Below are positions 45,406 to 57,300 of a DNA stretch of 64,000 bases, in pieces. Position numbers and translations under genes: made by a program. This DNA is from Pelodera strongyloides. Taxonomy: Eukaryota > Nematoda > Chromadorea > Rhabditida > Rhabditidae. The stretch is from positions 1-64,000 of the forward strand of contig JAANDG010000175.1 of NCBI GenBank assembly GCA_036852015.1, given 5' to 3'. Position 1 is the first letter of the stretch; every line of letters starts with the position of its first letter. The notes below the pieces were generated by a model, which was not told the origin of the DNA, did not search any database, and was given only the letters and a program-made list of their open reading frames with translations.

Positions 45406-46422
45406 CTAAATCAAATGACAGTGGTTGCTGAGAGAATCTTGTTCGTTACCTTCTGTTATAGTTAAGGCTTCACCTTTTTACATGATATAATCGGAGAATT
45501 AGAACCGCTTACTTCTCTGGCTTGATGAATGTATCGAGGAGACAGTAGTCGATATTCGTTCAAAATTAGCAGCCCTTATATAGGACCAAGAGACAAGAGA
45601 TCGGTGACCCACGCATGGCAAAATCAGCTTGTTTTGAACACAAAATGTTTGAAAATAGGTTTATTTGGGAATAAACGCTATAAAACACCTTGTTCATTGA
45701 ACTTCAACTGTCACGGTTTCAAAAATAGTTTTGTTATGGCTCTGGATTGGTCAGCATCACCTCTTTGCCGGGGCTATTGGGCGATGTAACATTTGATTAA
45801 GTCGAACAATGTCGGCCTTTGTTATGAGACATGTTATGTTCGCGACAAAAACATTCCTATATTGGGACGCTCAGGTTTGCACCATTAAAACGCGTTGAAT
45901 ATACTAGATTATAACTGATATTATAACTGATACAATCCACAAATAGTAGGTGAACGATGTGTGGCACCTTGCTACCAGAAGAACGTGAAGTCTATATTTA
46001 CTTCTAATTTTGAAATATTACGTTGCTCACTGCCAATAACGACATTCGCCGCAGCCAAGAACAATAAAAAGAAGTATTTTTGACAGGGCGTTATTGAAGT
46101 TCAATGATCTGTTGACAAAAGTGATGTCTATAAAGTTCTGTACAGGATTTGATCAAAAATAAACCTATTTTTAAACAAATATTTATCAAAACAAGTCGCA
46201 CTTGCCGTGGGTGGGACACCGCGCTATTCTCTCTTGATCCTATAAAAGGGCTTTTAACTTTTGAACGAATATCGACTACTTCTTCTCGATACACTTAACA
46301 CACTAAAGAGGTTAGCGGATATACAGATTTCTTCATAATATTATGCATAACGGTGGATACCTAATGATATCGGAAGATCTCTAGAGACATTCTCATTCAC
46401 CATAACCTGTCATATGATTCAG
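45406..46422. promoter_or_regulatory. Divergent promoter region, copies E and F (inverted relative to C-D)
   Basis: On the E side CTTATATAGG (about 45573-45583) and GAAAATAGGTTTATTT (about 45651-45666). On the F side AAAATAAACCTATTTTT (about 46156-46172) and CCTATAAAAGGG (about 46239-46250). Overall it is the reverse complement of 33161-34147, with small indels. Confidence 0.6.
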
Positions 46423-47305
46423 ATGCGTTCGCTCTTTGTCATTTCTGCTATTGCCATCACAGCCAACGCGCTTAGCCTTTCAAATACTCTGGGTGGATTG
46501 ACCAAACAGGTTAGAGATTTATATTGAATTACTAGGCCTCAAGGGGATACAGATGTATGTCTTGAACTGTCCATCACATGCTGCTCTTCATGTCGGTGGT
46601 GTGGTGAACATTGCGGGAGAAACAGTGCACGGAGTTGTGGATACCGCGGACAAAACCGTCGGAGGACTTGTGGACAATGTACGCAAAACACCTTTTGTAT
46701 TCGTATAATATGAAAAAAACTAGCAATAAGAAGCCACCTATTATTCAATTGAATTCTTTAAGACTGTCGGAAACTTGGGTGGAGACGTTGGTAACTTGGG
46801 AGGCGTTGTTGATGGCGTACTCAATGATACCCTTGGAACTGTTGATGAAGTCGTGTCTGAGGTTTGCCTTTTGTTATGGAGCAGCATCATATAAACCGAC
46901 GACATTAATTGTACTTTACACAATTGTTTTTGCTCGCATACATCCATGTTTAGACACTGAAGGCCGTGGACGAACTCGTATCAACTCTGGACAAGGTTGG
47001 CGGAAGATTTACTATTGAACCAGTGATATGGGTAGTAAATTGTGAGATAAAAGAAATCGCTTCCAAGTCTCCTCATCCTTGCTGTTTTTCAGATACTCGG
47101 TGGATTGTCCGAGGCCGGCATCTTGTCGCTAAAGTTGGATCTTGCACTGCAGCTTCTTCCTCTTGAAATCAAGGCTGCCCTGAGTGTGGCCCTGAAGGAT
47201 GCGGTTGCAACTCCCGCAGAAGCAACTGCCATTCTTACAAAGACTCTCATGGAAGTTATCAAACCCATCATTGACCTGCTCGTGGACGCCATGGCTGCAA
47301 TTTAA
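46423..47305 (+). CDS. Secreted Val/Gly-rich helical protein, copy F (alpha type, one acceptor site lost)
   Basis: Expected exons: 46423-46509, 46592-46678, 46763-46861, 46954-46995, 47093-47305. The signal peptide is MRSLFVISAIAITANA and alpha markers are present (DGVLNDTLGTVDEVVSE). The acceptor before exon 2 reads CTTCAT/GTCGG, where all other copies have CAG/GTCGG, so normal splicing of exon 2 should fail. Skipping it removes exactly 29 codons and keeps the frame. Whether the shorter protein is made is unknown. The helix domain is intact apart from D/G and Q/K changes and VDAMAAI at the end. Confidence 0.78.
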
Positions 47306-48562
47306 GAAGAAATTCTTTTTCACATTGAAACACAATTTACATATTTTCCTGAATCGCTTTTATCAAAAATAAAATCTTGACTTCAAATAGCTCGGTTTGA
47401 TATTATTCTTTACTAGTACATAAGATAATACACTCAATTTTAAAAATTACGAAGAGAAATTACATTCTAAATTCTCAAGCTTGATCACACGTCCTTCGCG
47501 TTTGAAAAACTCAAAAATTCCATATTGTCCCTCAGGTCTCAGGTCAGGACATTTTGCCCATATGAATTTGCATAACACATGTAGCTCACTCATCAATATG
47601 CCTAAAGTATCGCCATGAGGAACTTCAACGCCGTCAAACCACCAGCGTAGAAAACAATATGTTTATTCTTGCAAAACAACGACTAATACTGAAATATAAA
47701 CAAGACGCCAAAATAAACGCAGTACAGGAAGCTAAAATTATCGAGATGAAATAATATCAGACGAAACTCACGAAACTACAGCGGTGTGTAAATTTCTCTT
47801 CGTGATAGGCGAGCGAAGAAAGCGCACTGTTTGGTCAGTTCTGAGGGCGACATCACATCATATTATTAGAATCGGTGATAACAATTAAATATTATAATGG
47901 GAAGGGCGAAACATTGATGAAACTCGGCTGGTGCGCGGCGAAAAAGGTGCGCCTACACTTCGCTGCGCTTCACCAGACTCTCGCTAGGTCCGAGCATTGT
48001 GCATGACTACCCTTTCGCGAAAACCGGGCGCATATTGAGCGAACGGCGCTCACAATTTTTTATCTGTTTCTGCATCGATTTTTGCATTTTCGTCTGGTCG
48101 GTGCGCCACCCTTTCGCCGGGCAGACACTTGGTGGCGAAAACTCGGCGATATGTATGCGTACCAGTTTTTTTCGCCGCGCACCAGCCGAGTTTCGCGTTG
48201 AATTATGCTGTATTACGTGTTGTTTGATGACGGAAGGGTTACTGTAACTCGGAGTCTCTGTTCCCTGAATGATTGACATTGTTCAATCAATTCAACCAAA
48301 TTCCGATCCGACAAGCTCCGAACACGACGATCCAAATTCCTGAAAATGTGTAATATGAGGAAATTAAATTATTTTTGTTTCCGAACGGCTCTTTCCATAA
48401 AGATTCGGCGCGAAGAAAAGAAAGCAAGGCTGATTGGCCAGAAAGAATCACTCTAGGAAATGTGTGCATATATGTATAGCGTAATCATGTATGGTTCTTT
48501 CAATTGAAAGTTTAGTAGTTTGCTGCTATAGTTCAGGGGTGTTTCTAAAAGTTAGGAATTGC
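47306..48562. other. Gap between the secreted cluster and the BTB gene
   Basis: No exon is supported here. The fold-back at 47919-48194 is the only element seen. The start of this interval holds the AT-rich 3' flank of copy F. Confidence 0.5.
47919..48194. mobile_element. Fold-back element with about 28-bp arms
   Basis: GAAACTCGGCTGGTGCGCGG and the following CGAAAAA are mirrored by TTTTTCGCCGCGCACCAGCC and GAGTTTC about 275 bp later. The inside is GC-richer and has several CTTTCGC/GGTGCGCC motifs. Confidence 0.75.
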
Positions 48563-51500
48563 TTACTTATATTCTTCCTGTTGAAGGAGAGCGTCTGGAT
48601 TCGAAATGTCGTTCCACCGATACGAAAGTTCCGATAAAGTCATCGACTTCATCACGGGTAAATTGAAAACAATCGAAATAAAGAGGAGGTCCAGTAGAAG
48701 AGAGGTGAGAAGATCCTTTTTCTGAAAAAAAAAAGAAGAAACAAAAGCTCATGACAATTTTCCTACATACATATCAACTAAAAAAGAAGTTCTACATATT
48801 CTGCAAAATATCAGCCCGATGCGGGGCTCGAACCCGCGACAACCAGATTAAGAGTCTGGTGCTCTGCCGACTGAGCTAACCAGGCGTACGGAATGGAACA
48901 AAGTTTCTCGCTGATGTGGGAACGTTGGATCCTACCTACCACTTTTCTATTAATCGCTAAACGAAATGAAAATTTAGGACATACTGTGTTCAGTTCATGG
49001 CATAGATATCTGGCACAAGCTCTCTTCAACACAGGCAAATCATTGAGTTCAGCATCGATTAGGAAATCGACAAAATCTTCCACGTATTCCATCTCGGGAA
49101 GAACCACTTTATTGAAGTACATGTTTGCGAGCAACTGTAAGAAATTTAGAAAAGCATGAGAACAAAATATGTGAACCCCAACTTTGTTGGTTCATATATT
49201 CGCCTCGCAAAACTATATGCTCCCCGTTTGAAAATCGGAACAGTTCTTGTTTTGAATTCTAGATTACGGTCTACTTTAGGAGCCGCTAACAATAAGTGCA
49301 CCTATTTAGTATTTCAAAACCAAAAAGAGCTATGCGCCAGGCGCGCATGATTGCAGTCACATTGTCGTGGAAAAGCTCAAGCCTATACCGTAGTGTTGTT
49401 ACCTTCCTAAATAAACTTTTATTGAACAAACATACTTATTATTCCCTAAAGTTATCCATTTTTATTATAAATCCATGTGGAACTTCACTCCAAATTAGGT
49501 TCCTAACATACTTATATTTCAGTCATATCATGGAATGTACTACGTACATTGAGATAATAGTTTAATAAGAAATAATATGTGCAACTAACATCATGCACAT
49601 GTTCACTGCTCTTCTCAGAACACTCAAATTTAGCTTCCTCCTCATCCGAGTCCGCTTCTGAAATAAAAGATCACAATAAAATGCAAAACGTTTGCCGCCA
49701 GCAGGAATCGAACCTGCGACCTTGGGCTTATTAGACACACGCTCTAACCGACTGAGCTATGGCGGCACATTAGCGTGCAAATTCCGCCTCTTTATCAGTG
49801 GTCTTCTTTTACGAGCAATACATTTAGAATTTAGACCACACACAGTTGCAATAAAATCACCAGAACAAAGTTACAAAAATATTGCTTTGCTTAATTGCTT
49901 TCGTTTTTTAAACATTTAAAATAGTCTTTGCACTAAAAGGTGCCGTAACCAACTAACCATCCTCGGTGTCATCTTCTGTTTTAGAGTCGTAAACCACTGA
50001 ATCTCTTCGCTTCTTACACGAAACACAGCATTCAATCAGGATCTGCAAAGGGTATACTAAAATAAATCGCTGCATGTTTTTCTACTTATTTTCTGGTATA
50101 AACTTATGGGAAGTCCCGAGAAAAAGTTGTTACAACAGTACTTGTGGAGATAGTGCGCCGCAGAAGTGGCATGCCTTCGCCGCACATCCTTTTTGGCATT
50201 AGTGCGCGGCACAATCGCGACCTTTATTCATTGAAATGCAGTCCATGAAACTGTTTTTAAATAACCTTCTTGAATAAATGTTCGTGATCTGGAACGTGGT
50301 GTTGTTGCAGTGTTGACCCAAGCGACAGCCGTCGACCGGTGAGCGGACAGAGGGACGACTGGTCTGCTTGGATACTCTGAAAATAGACATCAGTATCAAC
50401 ATTGAAACCATTTTATAGTCTGTTTTGATCAAGGTTTAGGTTTTATGGCAAGTTCTTCTAGAGACTCTTGTCCTACAGGCTATACAGTTAAACACTGGCC
50501 TCTGGGGCCGATAGTCCAATGTTGTCAAGTTGAAATAATACAGCAATCCTTTACATACTTCGCACCTTCGAAGTATGTAAAGGATCAAAAGAAAGGAGAG
50601 ATCAATGCATTTTTTTTTACTTCTTTCCAAAGGGTACTGTGACTCTGGTAATTTTCGTCAACCACAGGATTCTTCGAAAAAAATCACCTTTGATCTGCCC
50701 GTATCCAATAGTGCTCGTTCCTTCTCAAGAACTCTTTCGAATGCTGCTTCATAGTTGTCCTTCCTCTCCTTTGGAATTTTCACGCTTTCACGTCTGAAAC
50801 AAACTGGAATTGGGTTCAACTTATAAAGTCTGGGAAGGTAAATAAACATGAAATGGGTAATGCAGGTGCGCCACGCGCACCCCAGCATAAGAACGGGTCC
50901 GCTGCACATCGGATCCTGCCGCGTTAGCCAGTTATTCGCTCTGAAGCGTAGAAGACACATAACTAATGTACCGTACTTTTTCTGTTTCCTTTTCCAAACT
51001 TTACTATTGACTCGTGCATGATAATTGGTGGTCATGAATGATTTGGTGGGAGTCGGAGAGACAGCATCCAAATATGTGAACGGATCGAATAAACGGGGAT
51101 CCATTAGGACAGTGACCGTGATTCGAACAACATTACTCATGTTATCCTGAAAGTAGCAAACGACCATCAATAATGATAGGATGACAAACTTGCGATAGGT
51201 TCCACGATGAGTTTTGTTAAGAAATTATCTTCAAATACCAAAAACAAATAGTACTGAAATCAGTAAAGCGTTCAAGTTTCTGTAAATTCCAGAAAAACAT
51301 ATGCCGCTACGTAAATTGTATGAATGTAATGTTACGTACCATGATGAAATCTGAAAACTGTTTCCGTTCATCTTCAAGAAGTTCACAACTTTTCCCTCTT
51401 TGGATGAGGAGATCGTCTCCTAGAAATCTCCTGATATTTTCTCATCTGATCCATGCTAACAGTCCAAGTACAACTTGCTCTCGGAACATGACTAATACAT

Positions 51501-52260
51501 CCCGACAAATCTGATAAAGAAAGAAAATAATAAAACAAACTCTCTGCTCCAAGCACCGGCGAATTATCCATCGGATCCTTCTGTGACAGATTTACCATGG
51601 CACGAACTTGCACCGGAAATGATAACTTATTAGAACGCGCAGCTTCACGCGGGGTGGCGCATCTAGCCATGTTTTGCCGCGCTCCATTTTTCTCGTGTGC
51701 GCTGCGCAACCTTGAGTTTGATCAAAGTACTTGGGTTTTAAAAAAATCACGCAAACTAACCTGGTTAATGGGTCCATCCACATAATACAACTCCATTGAG
51801 ATGAATCCCGGATCTGGCTCGTCTTCATCGTTGGAAGTTGAGCCTCCTTCTTTTCCGTCTGTATTGTCTCGAGACTGAAACATATATTTGTTTTTGTATT
51901 TTTGTGTACTGAAAACTACGTCAGCGTTGAAATTCCACGTTCCCGCTGTACATCCAAAGCGGAATTGCGCATTTCATGGAAAAGTATGCCGATACGGGAT
52001 AGTATCCATTGTATCCAAGGAAAACGGGACATGAGCGCCAGTAATGCGCCACAAGTGCGCCATTGGAATTGTACCCCTTTGGCGCACTGCTTGCACGCTA
52101 AATTTCTTTACGTTGATGTAAATATGAACGTATAGTATAAAACTGACCGCTACAGTAACTCCATGTATCCGTATACTCCATTGAAATGAGACGTGATCGT
52201 GTACGGTAGCGAATTTTGGAGACACGTTCAGAATACCGACTTCGTCGACGGAAAGTGAGC
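48563..52260 (-). CDS. Probable MATH-like/BTB domain protein (5' end not found)
   Basis: Minus-strand exons with consistent phase: 50977-51146, 50688-50793, 50266-50376, 49958-50042, 49590-49657, 48985-49134 and 48563-48721. Upstream, less certain pieces lie near 52140-52260 (VSFQWSIRIHG), 51773-51868 (FISMELYYVDGPIN) and 51540-51620. The C-terminal part resembles a BTB domain end: LLANMYF, YVEDFVDFLIDAELNDLPVLK and ACARYLCHEL, then a helix-rich BACK-like segment with SMTLSELSYRWNDIS before the stop. BTB proteins with MATH-like N termini usually serve as CUL3 adaptors for ubiquitination. A stretch at 51340-51510 shows an in-frame TGA if read as one exon, so a splice or a lesion there is unresolved. 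Acidic linker SDEEEAKFECSEKSS precedes the BTB end. Confidence 0.65.
48813..48885 (-). tRNA. tRNA-Lys (CTT)
   Basis: The minus strand folds as a full cloverleaf. The acceptor stem GCCTGGT pairs with ATCGGGC (two G-T pairs), the D arm has TAGCTCAGTCGG, the anticodon loop is CTCTTAA with CTT, and the T arm is CGGGTTCGAGCCCCG. It lies in the intron between the last two exons of the BTB gene, on the same strand. Confidence 0.93.
49693..49766 (-). tRNA. tRNA-Ile (AAT)
   Basis: The acceptor stem GCCGCCA/TGGCGGC is perfect, the D arm is TAGCTCAGTCGGTTA, the anticodon loop is CTAATAA with AAT, and the T arm is GCAGGTTCGATTCCTGC. The anticodon stem (TGTGT/GCCCA) has one mismatch and a G-T pair. The tRNA lies in another intron of the BTB gene, in the same direction as that gene. 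Confidence 0.92.
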
Positions 52261-54349
52261 GGAGAGTAACCGGAAAAAAAATAAAGATCGTTACGCGGAA
52301 GAGTGTATGTTTGGTTTTGTGATGTTCAATAAGGAATTGTGAGAGCTTGGAATCTTGCTGCAGATTTGCGAAATAAACGAAACCGACGTGACGTGCCCAG
52401 TTCTCACAATCAGTGGAAAACTTTTCGCTTTATCTAAATTTCTGACATTCAGTACCTATCTCCAGGTACCAGCGTGCCACCAAGTTTTCATTTCTAGCAT
52501 TCTGATGTTACCTTAGTATTCCACACATATTTGAAAGAGATCGGTGTAGCAAAATCCGACGTGGATGAACCTTCACACATCTTATCTGGAATTCAACTTC
52601 TGAAAAGGAACATTGTAAATTATCGTTATCGACTTACGTACCTTGTGTATTTATATCTTCCCGAAAGGAACATAAAACAAGACTGGGAAATATGTTTGTT
52701 ATCGCCAAAAAATTGGATTATATACTAGTAAAGGTTTGTTGTAACTGTGCAACACAACAGATCAACAACAATAAAAATGAGCGGAGAAAACCAATTCGCA
52801 GTTGGAAGACCGGTCGACGGCTCCGCTACGTAGTGGTTTAAAGGGACAGGCTCAAGGGAAAAAAGTTTTCCTCACTTTTCTTGCTCAGAAATTTCAGAAA
52901 TATTACTGTGAAAAACGCATTCCATAGCAGCTAGAACTCATCGCGAGTTATTCACCGAGAAACTGTTCGACCAGATACCGTAATCAGAAATAATTTTTGC
53001 GTTTTTTGGGCATTGCAGCGTTTGAAACCTTAGGAATGATGACCATTCATTTTAACGTTATTATATCGTGAACATGGATATAAACCGTAAAAACGTATTT
53101 TGACGACTACGGTGTCTGGTGGAACAGTTTGCCGGGGAGAGCTCTGCGAGTTTTTGGTGTTATGGAATGCGGTTTTCAATGAAATTTTTCGGAAATCCCG
53201 GACAATAAAATTCAGATCAGCATTTTCCGTGAGCCCGTCCCTCTGTAATATGATTTTGTAGAGGTTAAAGAATTTGCGTCCGAGACTTTCGATACAATAA
53301 AATTCAGAAGTATGGTAGCTTTCCTTGCGCGGTGAAAACTAACTAGCGCTTCATCATCAAAGAGTTAAGTGAAAATAGAGATAGAGAATTCAAAGAAATG
53401 ATTTAAAGAGAGGAATTAAGTAAAAAGGATCATAAAAAGGACAAGAGATATACATGGGCATGGGATCAAAGACCACGGGCCTACTTTTTGCACATCCTCA
53501 GAGTCTCGTTTCTACCATAAAGCCGCAATGATGCACTAAATGCACAATAAGCAATAACATCATAACTAAAAAAGTGAAGAGGAGGGGAAGTAATCAATGG
53601 ACCTCCATAACATTTATCACCGCTTTCCCGGGGTAAGAGTGTTAGGAAAAGTGTTGGAGAGAATATGCAAATTGTGGGTAAGAGGATTATAGCATGCAGG
53701 TTGAGGCGTGTCAATGTCAACACCAATAAGACCGATTGGAGACCGGACAGAGCGAACACCCAAGACGTATTGTTTTATGAACGAGAACGCTGTTTCCGAA
53801 AAAAAGTCGGAGCATCAGAAATGTATGGGTTTTAGATTCCGGGTATGGGTTTCATGGTAACTAGTAAGCGAATGGAGATGAAGGTTATCCAACTTGTAGG
53901 AGACCGTAAAGAAACCACTGAGGTAGTTTCACACAGTTATTACAGACAAATGTTACACGGCAAAATCAAGTATTACATGGCGAAAGGGGCCTCGCACAAT
54001 CCTTGGTCGCTTGATTCAACTATTGATATGTTTTCGAAACATAACCGATAGTGGATATAGATCCCGTATAAGATTCTGTACCACCATAGATACAGCAAAC
54101 TGGCGCAAATAAAATGTTTAATACCGTACGTACGGTTATATTCCAGATAGTCGGAGTATATGTAATACGTACAGGGGAAAGTTGCATGCACCGTGCACAA
54201 AAGTGGATTTTTTTTAATTCTGCAACATTTATTCCATTTGATTGTTTTATATTGTACCTTTTTCATATCTCTTAGTTGTGTTCCATTCCTTCAGACCGTT
54301 TACAATAACCTGTTAATATACGCTGTTTAGGTCTACATTCGAACTAGGA
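52261..54349. other. Interval between BTB and TRAPPC8 genes
   Basis: Divergent genes flank this interval, so promoters of both should lie here. A fold-back with TTTAAAGGGACAGGCTCA / TGAGCCCGTCCCT ends (52837-53248) is present. An open frame of 68 residues at 53845-54051 has no family match and no splice context, and I do not count it as a gene. Confidence 0.5.
52837..53248. mobile_element. MITE-like element (TTTAAAGGGACAGGCTCA ends)
   Basis: The left TTTAAAGGGACAGGCTCA has TGAGCCCGTCCCT at the right, about 410 bp apart. The inner arms are less complementary than in the other fold-backs, so this may be a short non-autonomous DNA transposon rather than a palindrome. Confidence 0.55.
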
Positions 54350-57300
54350 ATGCGGCAGGTGAATATTTTATGTTTATGGAATGATTCGGTTTGCACAATT
54401 TCATTGCAAAGATCTTTCCTGGACTCTATGTTCTGATATTTAGGGCGCTCCTGTTGCGATACTCAGTTCGTCAGCCGCAGATGAATGTATCCGGAGCCTC
54501 GGATTCTCTGCATGGAGCGATCTCTGCGCTCCCTTTTCCGATTTTTCAACAAAGGTTAAGGTATGCGTTGCTTTGTGCTGGACACATCTTTGGTCATATT
54601 CGCTGCTCAGGTGCGCGCATTAATGCAATAATTATATGTTGGTTGTTGTGCATAATTATAAGTTCAGGATCCTCTAAGCGGCCTCGCTGTCAAGTCTAAC
54701 GTTGCTGTTGATTTTCGTGACCTCAAACATCAAGGGTACCTCCTATCCCTCACTGTGCTTCAGCCAACTCTTAAAGAGGTAAGTGTGTGATGTATTCTCA
54801 TGCAAATTTATATTCCGTAATAATTTAACGTGTTTTAGTATTTATATGTTCTCGTTTAGGCAATCGGTTCTTGTGAAAATACAGACGACGCCCTTCGATG
54901 TCTCACTTCTCATCTTCAAAAATGGGTTGAACCTGTCGATTATGAGACGTTCAGGTCTGTTTTTCATTGTACGGTTTATGTCTCCTTAACCCATGTTGCT
55001 TGTTTTTTCTTGTTTATCAACTGATTACATTTTCAGAACCTACTTGGCATGCATTTTTATTGTGTCCGCGTCGGAAACTCAGCCTTTGGGTGAAGTTAGC
55101 CGCCTCTGTCAGCTGCAGCACACTCAACAGGTAACTCTTTTTGTTAGTTATTTTTTAAGGTTTATCATTGGAAGCATTTTCCACCACTTGCTCGTCGTTA
55201 TGCAGAAATATGCTCATACAACTGACTATCTATTTATGGTCATATTCATTATTCCATATTTAGCATGGGTCTGCATGCGATCCTCATGTTCTGGCTCCAT
55301 CACATTGTGCCGCACCAAAGTGGAGGACACCAACCACACTCAAACATTACATATTAGTGCATAATGCACTCAAAGACAACATTGAAAGGTGAGTGTTTCC
55401 TAAAATCGTACAAGTACATGTCCCATGTGGACCAGTGTCCCTTAGCTCACAATCAGCTCCTTTACAGAGCTCTAGGCGAGCGCTTCTACTCTTCTGCTTC
55501 CAGATGGTGATGGGCACACCGAAAGTAGAACTTGATGTCCTTTCTTGGATTTGATACGTAGTATTTAGGAATTATAGAGTGTTCGCTTATGTACGCTTTT
55601 CGTTTCAGGACCAATGAGACATTTACCCAGTTATGCTCTACATACGGTGCGGAAAACTGTCAATTGTTGAAGCTCGGAAATAGTAGTGGTAGCGGTGAGT
55701 TTTAGCGTCACTTTCTCGATTCCTCGCTTCTCGTTACACTGAGCTATAATCCGAGAATTTTGTTTGGTGATATGTAGTTTTTTTTTAAGTTCTCTTTATC
55801 AATAATCCTCACTTTCCAGATCTACCAAACTTGTGGACTTCTGTGCTGAAAGACGAGCAGATTCTGTCCAGGGGACTTGTTAGTGCACGAACCGCTCTTC
55901 TTGCAAAGACTGCTTCGGCCGGAGGAGCTAATAATGTGGTGAGGACATTGGTTTCTCTCGAAAGCTAACTTCCACTCTTTTCTCAGTTTTTTTCGTATTA
56001 ATTAATTGTCTAATGATCCAATTATCTTATTTGAGGTTTCACCCTCAGTGTCGACCATCTCAGCTGTTTCGTCTGCCTACACACTCCCTGAGACCGTATC
56101 GCCTGATTCACAGCCCACCTCTCCCGCATCACTTAATTCACCGATAAAGTACCAGGTAAGGAGATAGAAAGGCTTGCCTTTAGCCCCTGTCCCTTTTGTT
56201 TCGTTCCCTTTAGGGTTTTTAGGTGGTTTTGCACTAGTACAGATACTTAGAGTCGAGTAATCAGTAATATAAAGAAGGGCGGGAGCGGGGGAGCGCCAGC
56301 GCCGTATACATGTATTGAGTAAATATAAGTATGCCGTATGTCACACACACTGGTACTGTTGGTAAATCGATTTTCTTTTATTCAACCAGACGTCTACAAC
56401 ATAGCTACTAGCTACATTGCTACATAGCACCTTCGATAGTTGACAACAAACAAAATACTGGGAAATGTATATTCTCTAGTTTCAGGTAGATGTATCCCAA
56501 GAGGACCGCAGTGAACTGAGGACAATGATTGAAAACTATGTGGAGAATAACCTGGTATGCACAAATATTTGGTTGATTATTCGTATTGAGAAGTATTTTT
56601 CTTTTGTCGTCGACACTATTTTTGTTTTGTTCATATCCGTTTGTTTTAGGTGCCGTATGTGGAACGTTTGATGCGTACAGTTGTCGACCAATTGGGTCAG
56701 AGAAGGGGGATTCCGAAGTCACTGACTGCCGGAATGAAGAAGTGGTTCGGAGGAAATTCATTGCCACAGACTACACAAGTCTCGTAAGTGTTCACGAATT
56801 GCTTTCTGACTTCTTCAAATTATAATACTAGAAGTTGCCTAGTTTGTTTGTAGTTGTCAATACTGGACCGTAGGCCGGAGCTCTAATATTCAGTGAAGGA
56901 TTCTTTGATGCGTATGGTATGGGGTCCGAAGTAGAGCGCTAAATGTGGACGCGCGTACTTTATCTAAACATCAGATGTTTTTAGGTATTCACTGGAAAGT
57001 GGGGAGATGCAGTCCCGTAGACTGGCCGATCTTCTCTTTGAAATGGGTCTTTATGCACAAGCACACCAACAGTATCAGTCTGTGAAGAAGGAATTTGCAG
57101 CAGATAATGCGTGGATTCATCATGCCGCCGCTCTTGTGAGTTTTGCGAAATCATTATTTCTCACAGTTATATTATTGAGTCTTGAGGTTTTCTGTGAAGC
57201 TGTATAATTATTATTTATTTTGAAAGCAAACAATGTGAGTGATGCTTGATGTTCCGATTTAGTTTAGTGGCAGTATTCAGTTTTGCAAACGATCGTCACT

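Noticed and set aside
53845..54051. 68-residue frame upstream of TRAPPC8
   Set aside because: No recognisable motif, no promoter or splice support, and not joined to any neighbouring exon.
55468..55502. Extra TRAPPC8 exon after CTTTACAG
   Set aside because: Joining exon 55264-55388 to the one at 55609 gives the family-like sequence directly, and the candidate has no good donor.
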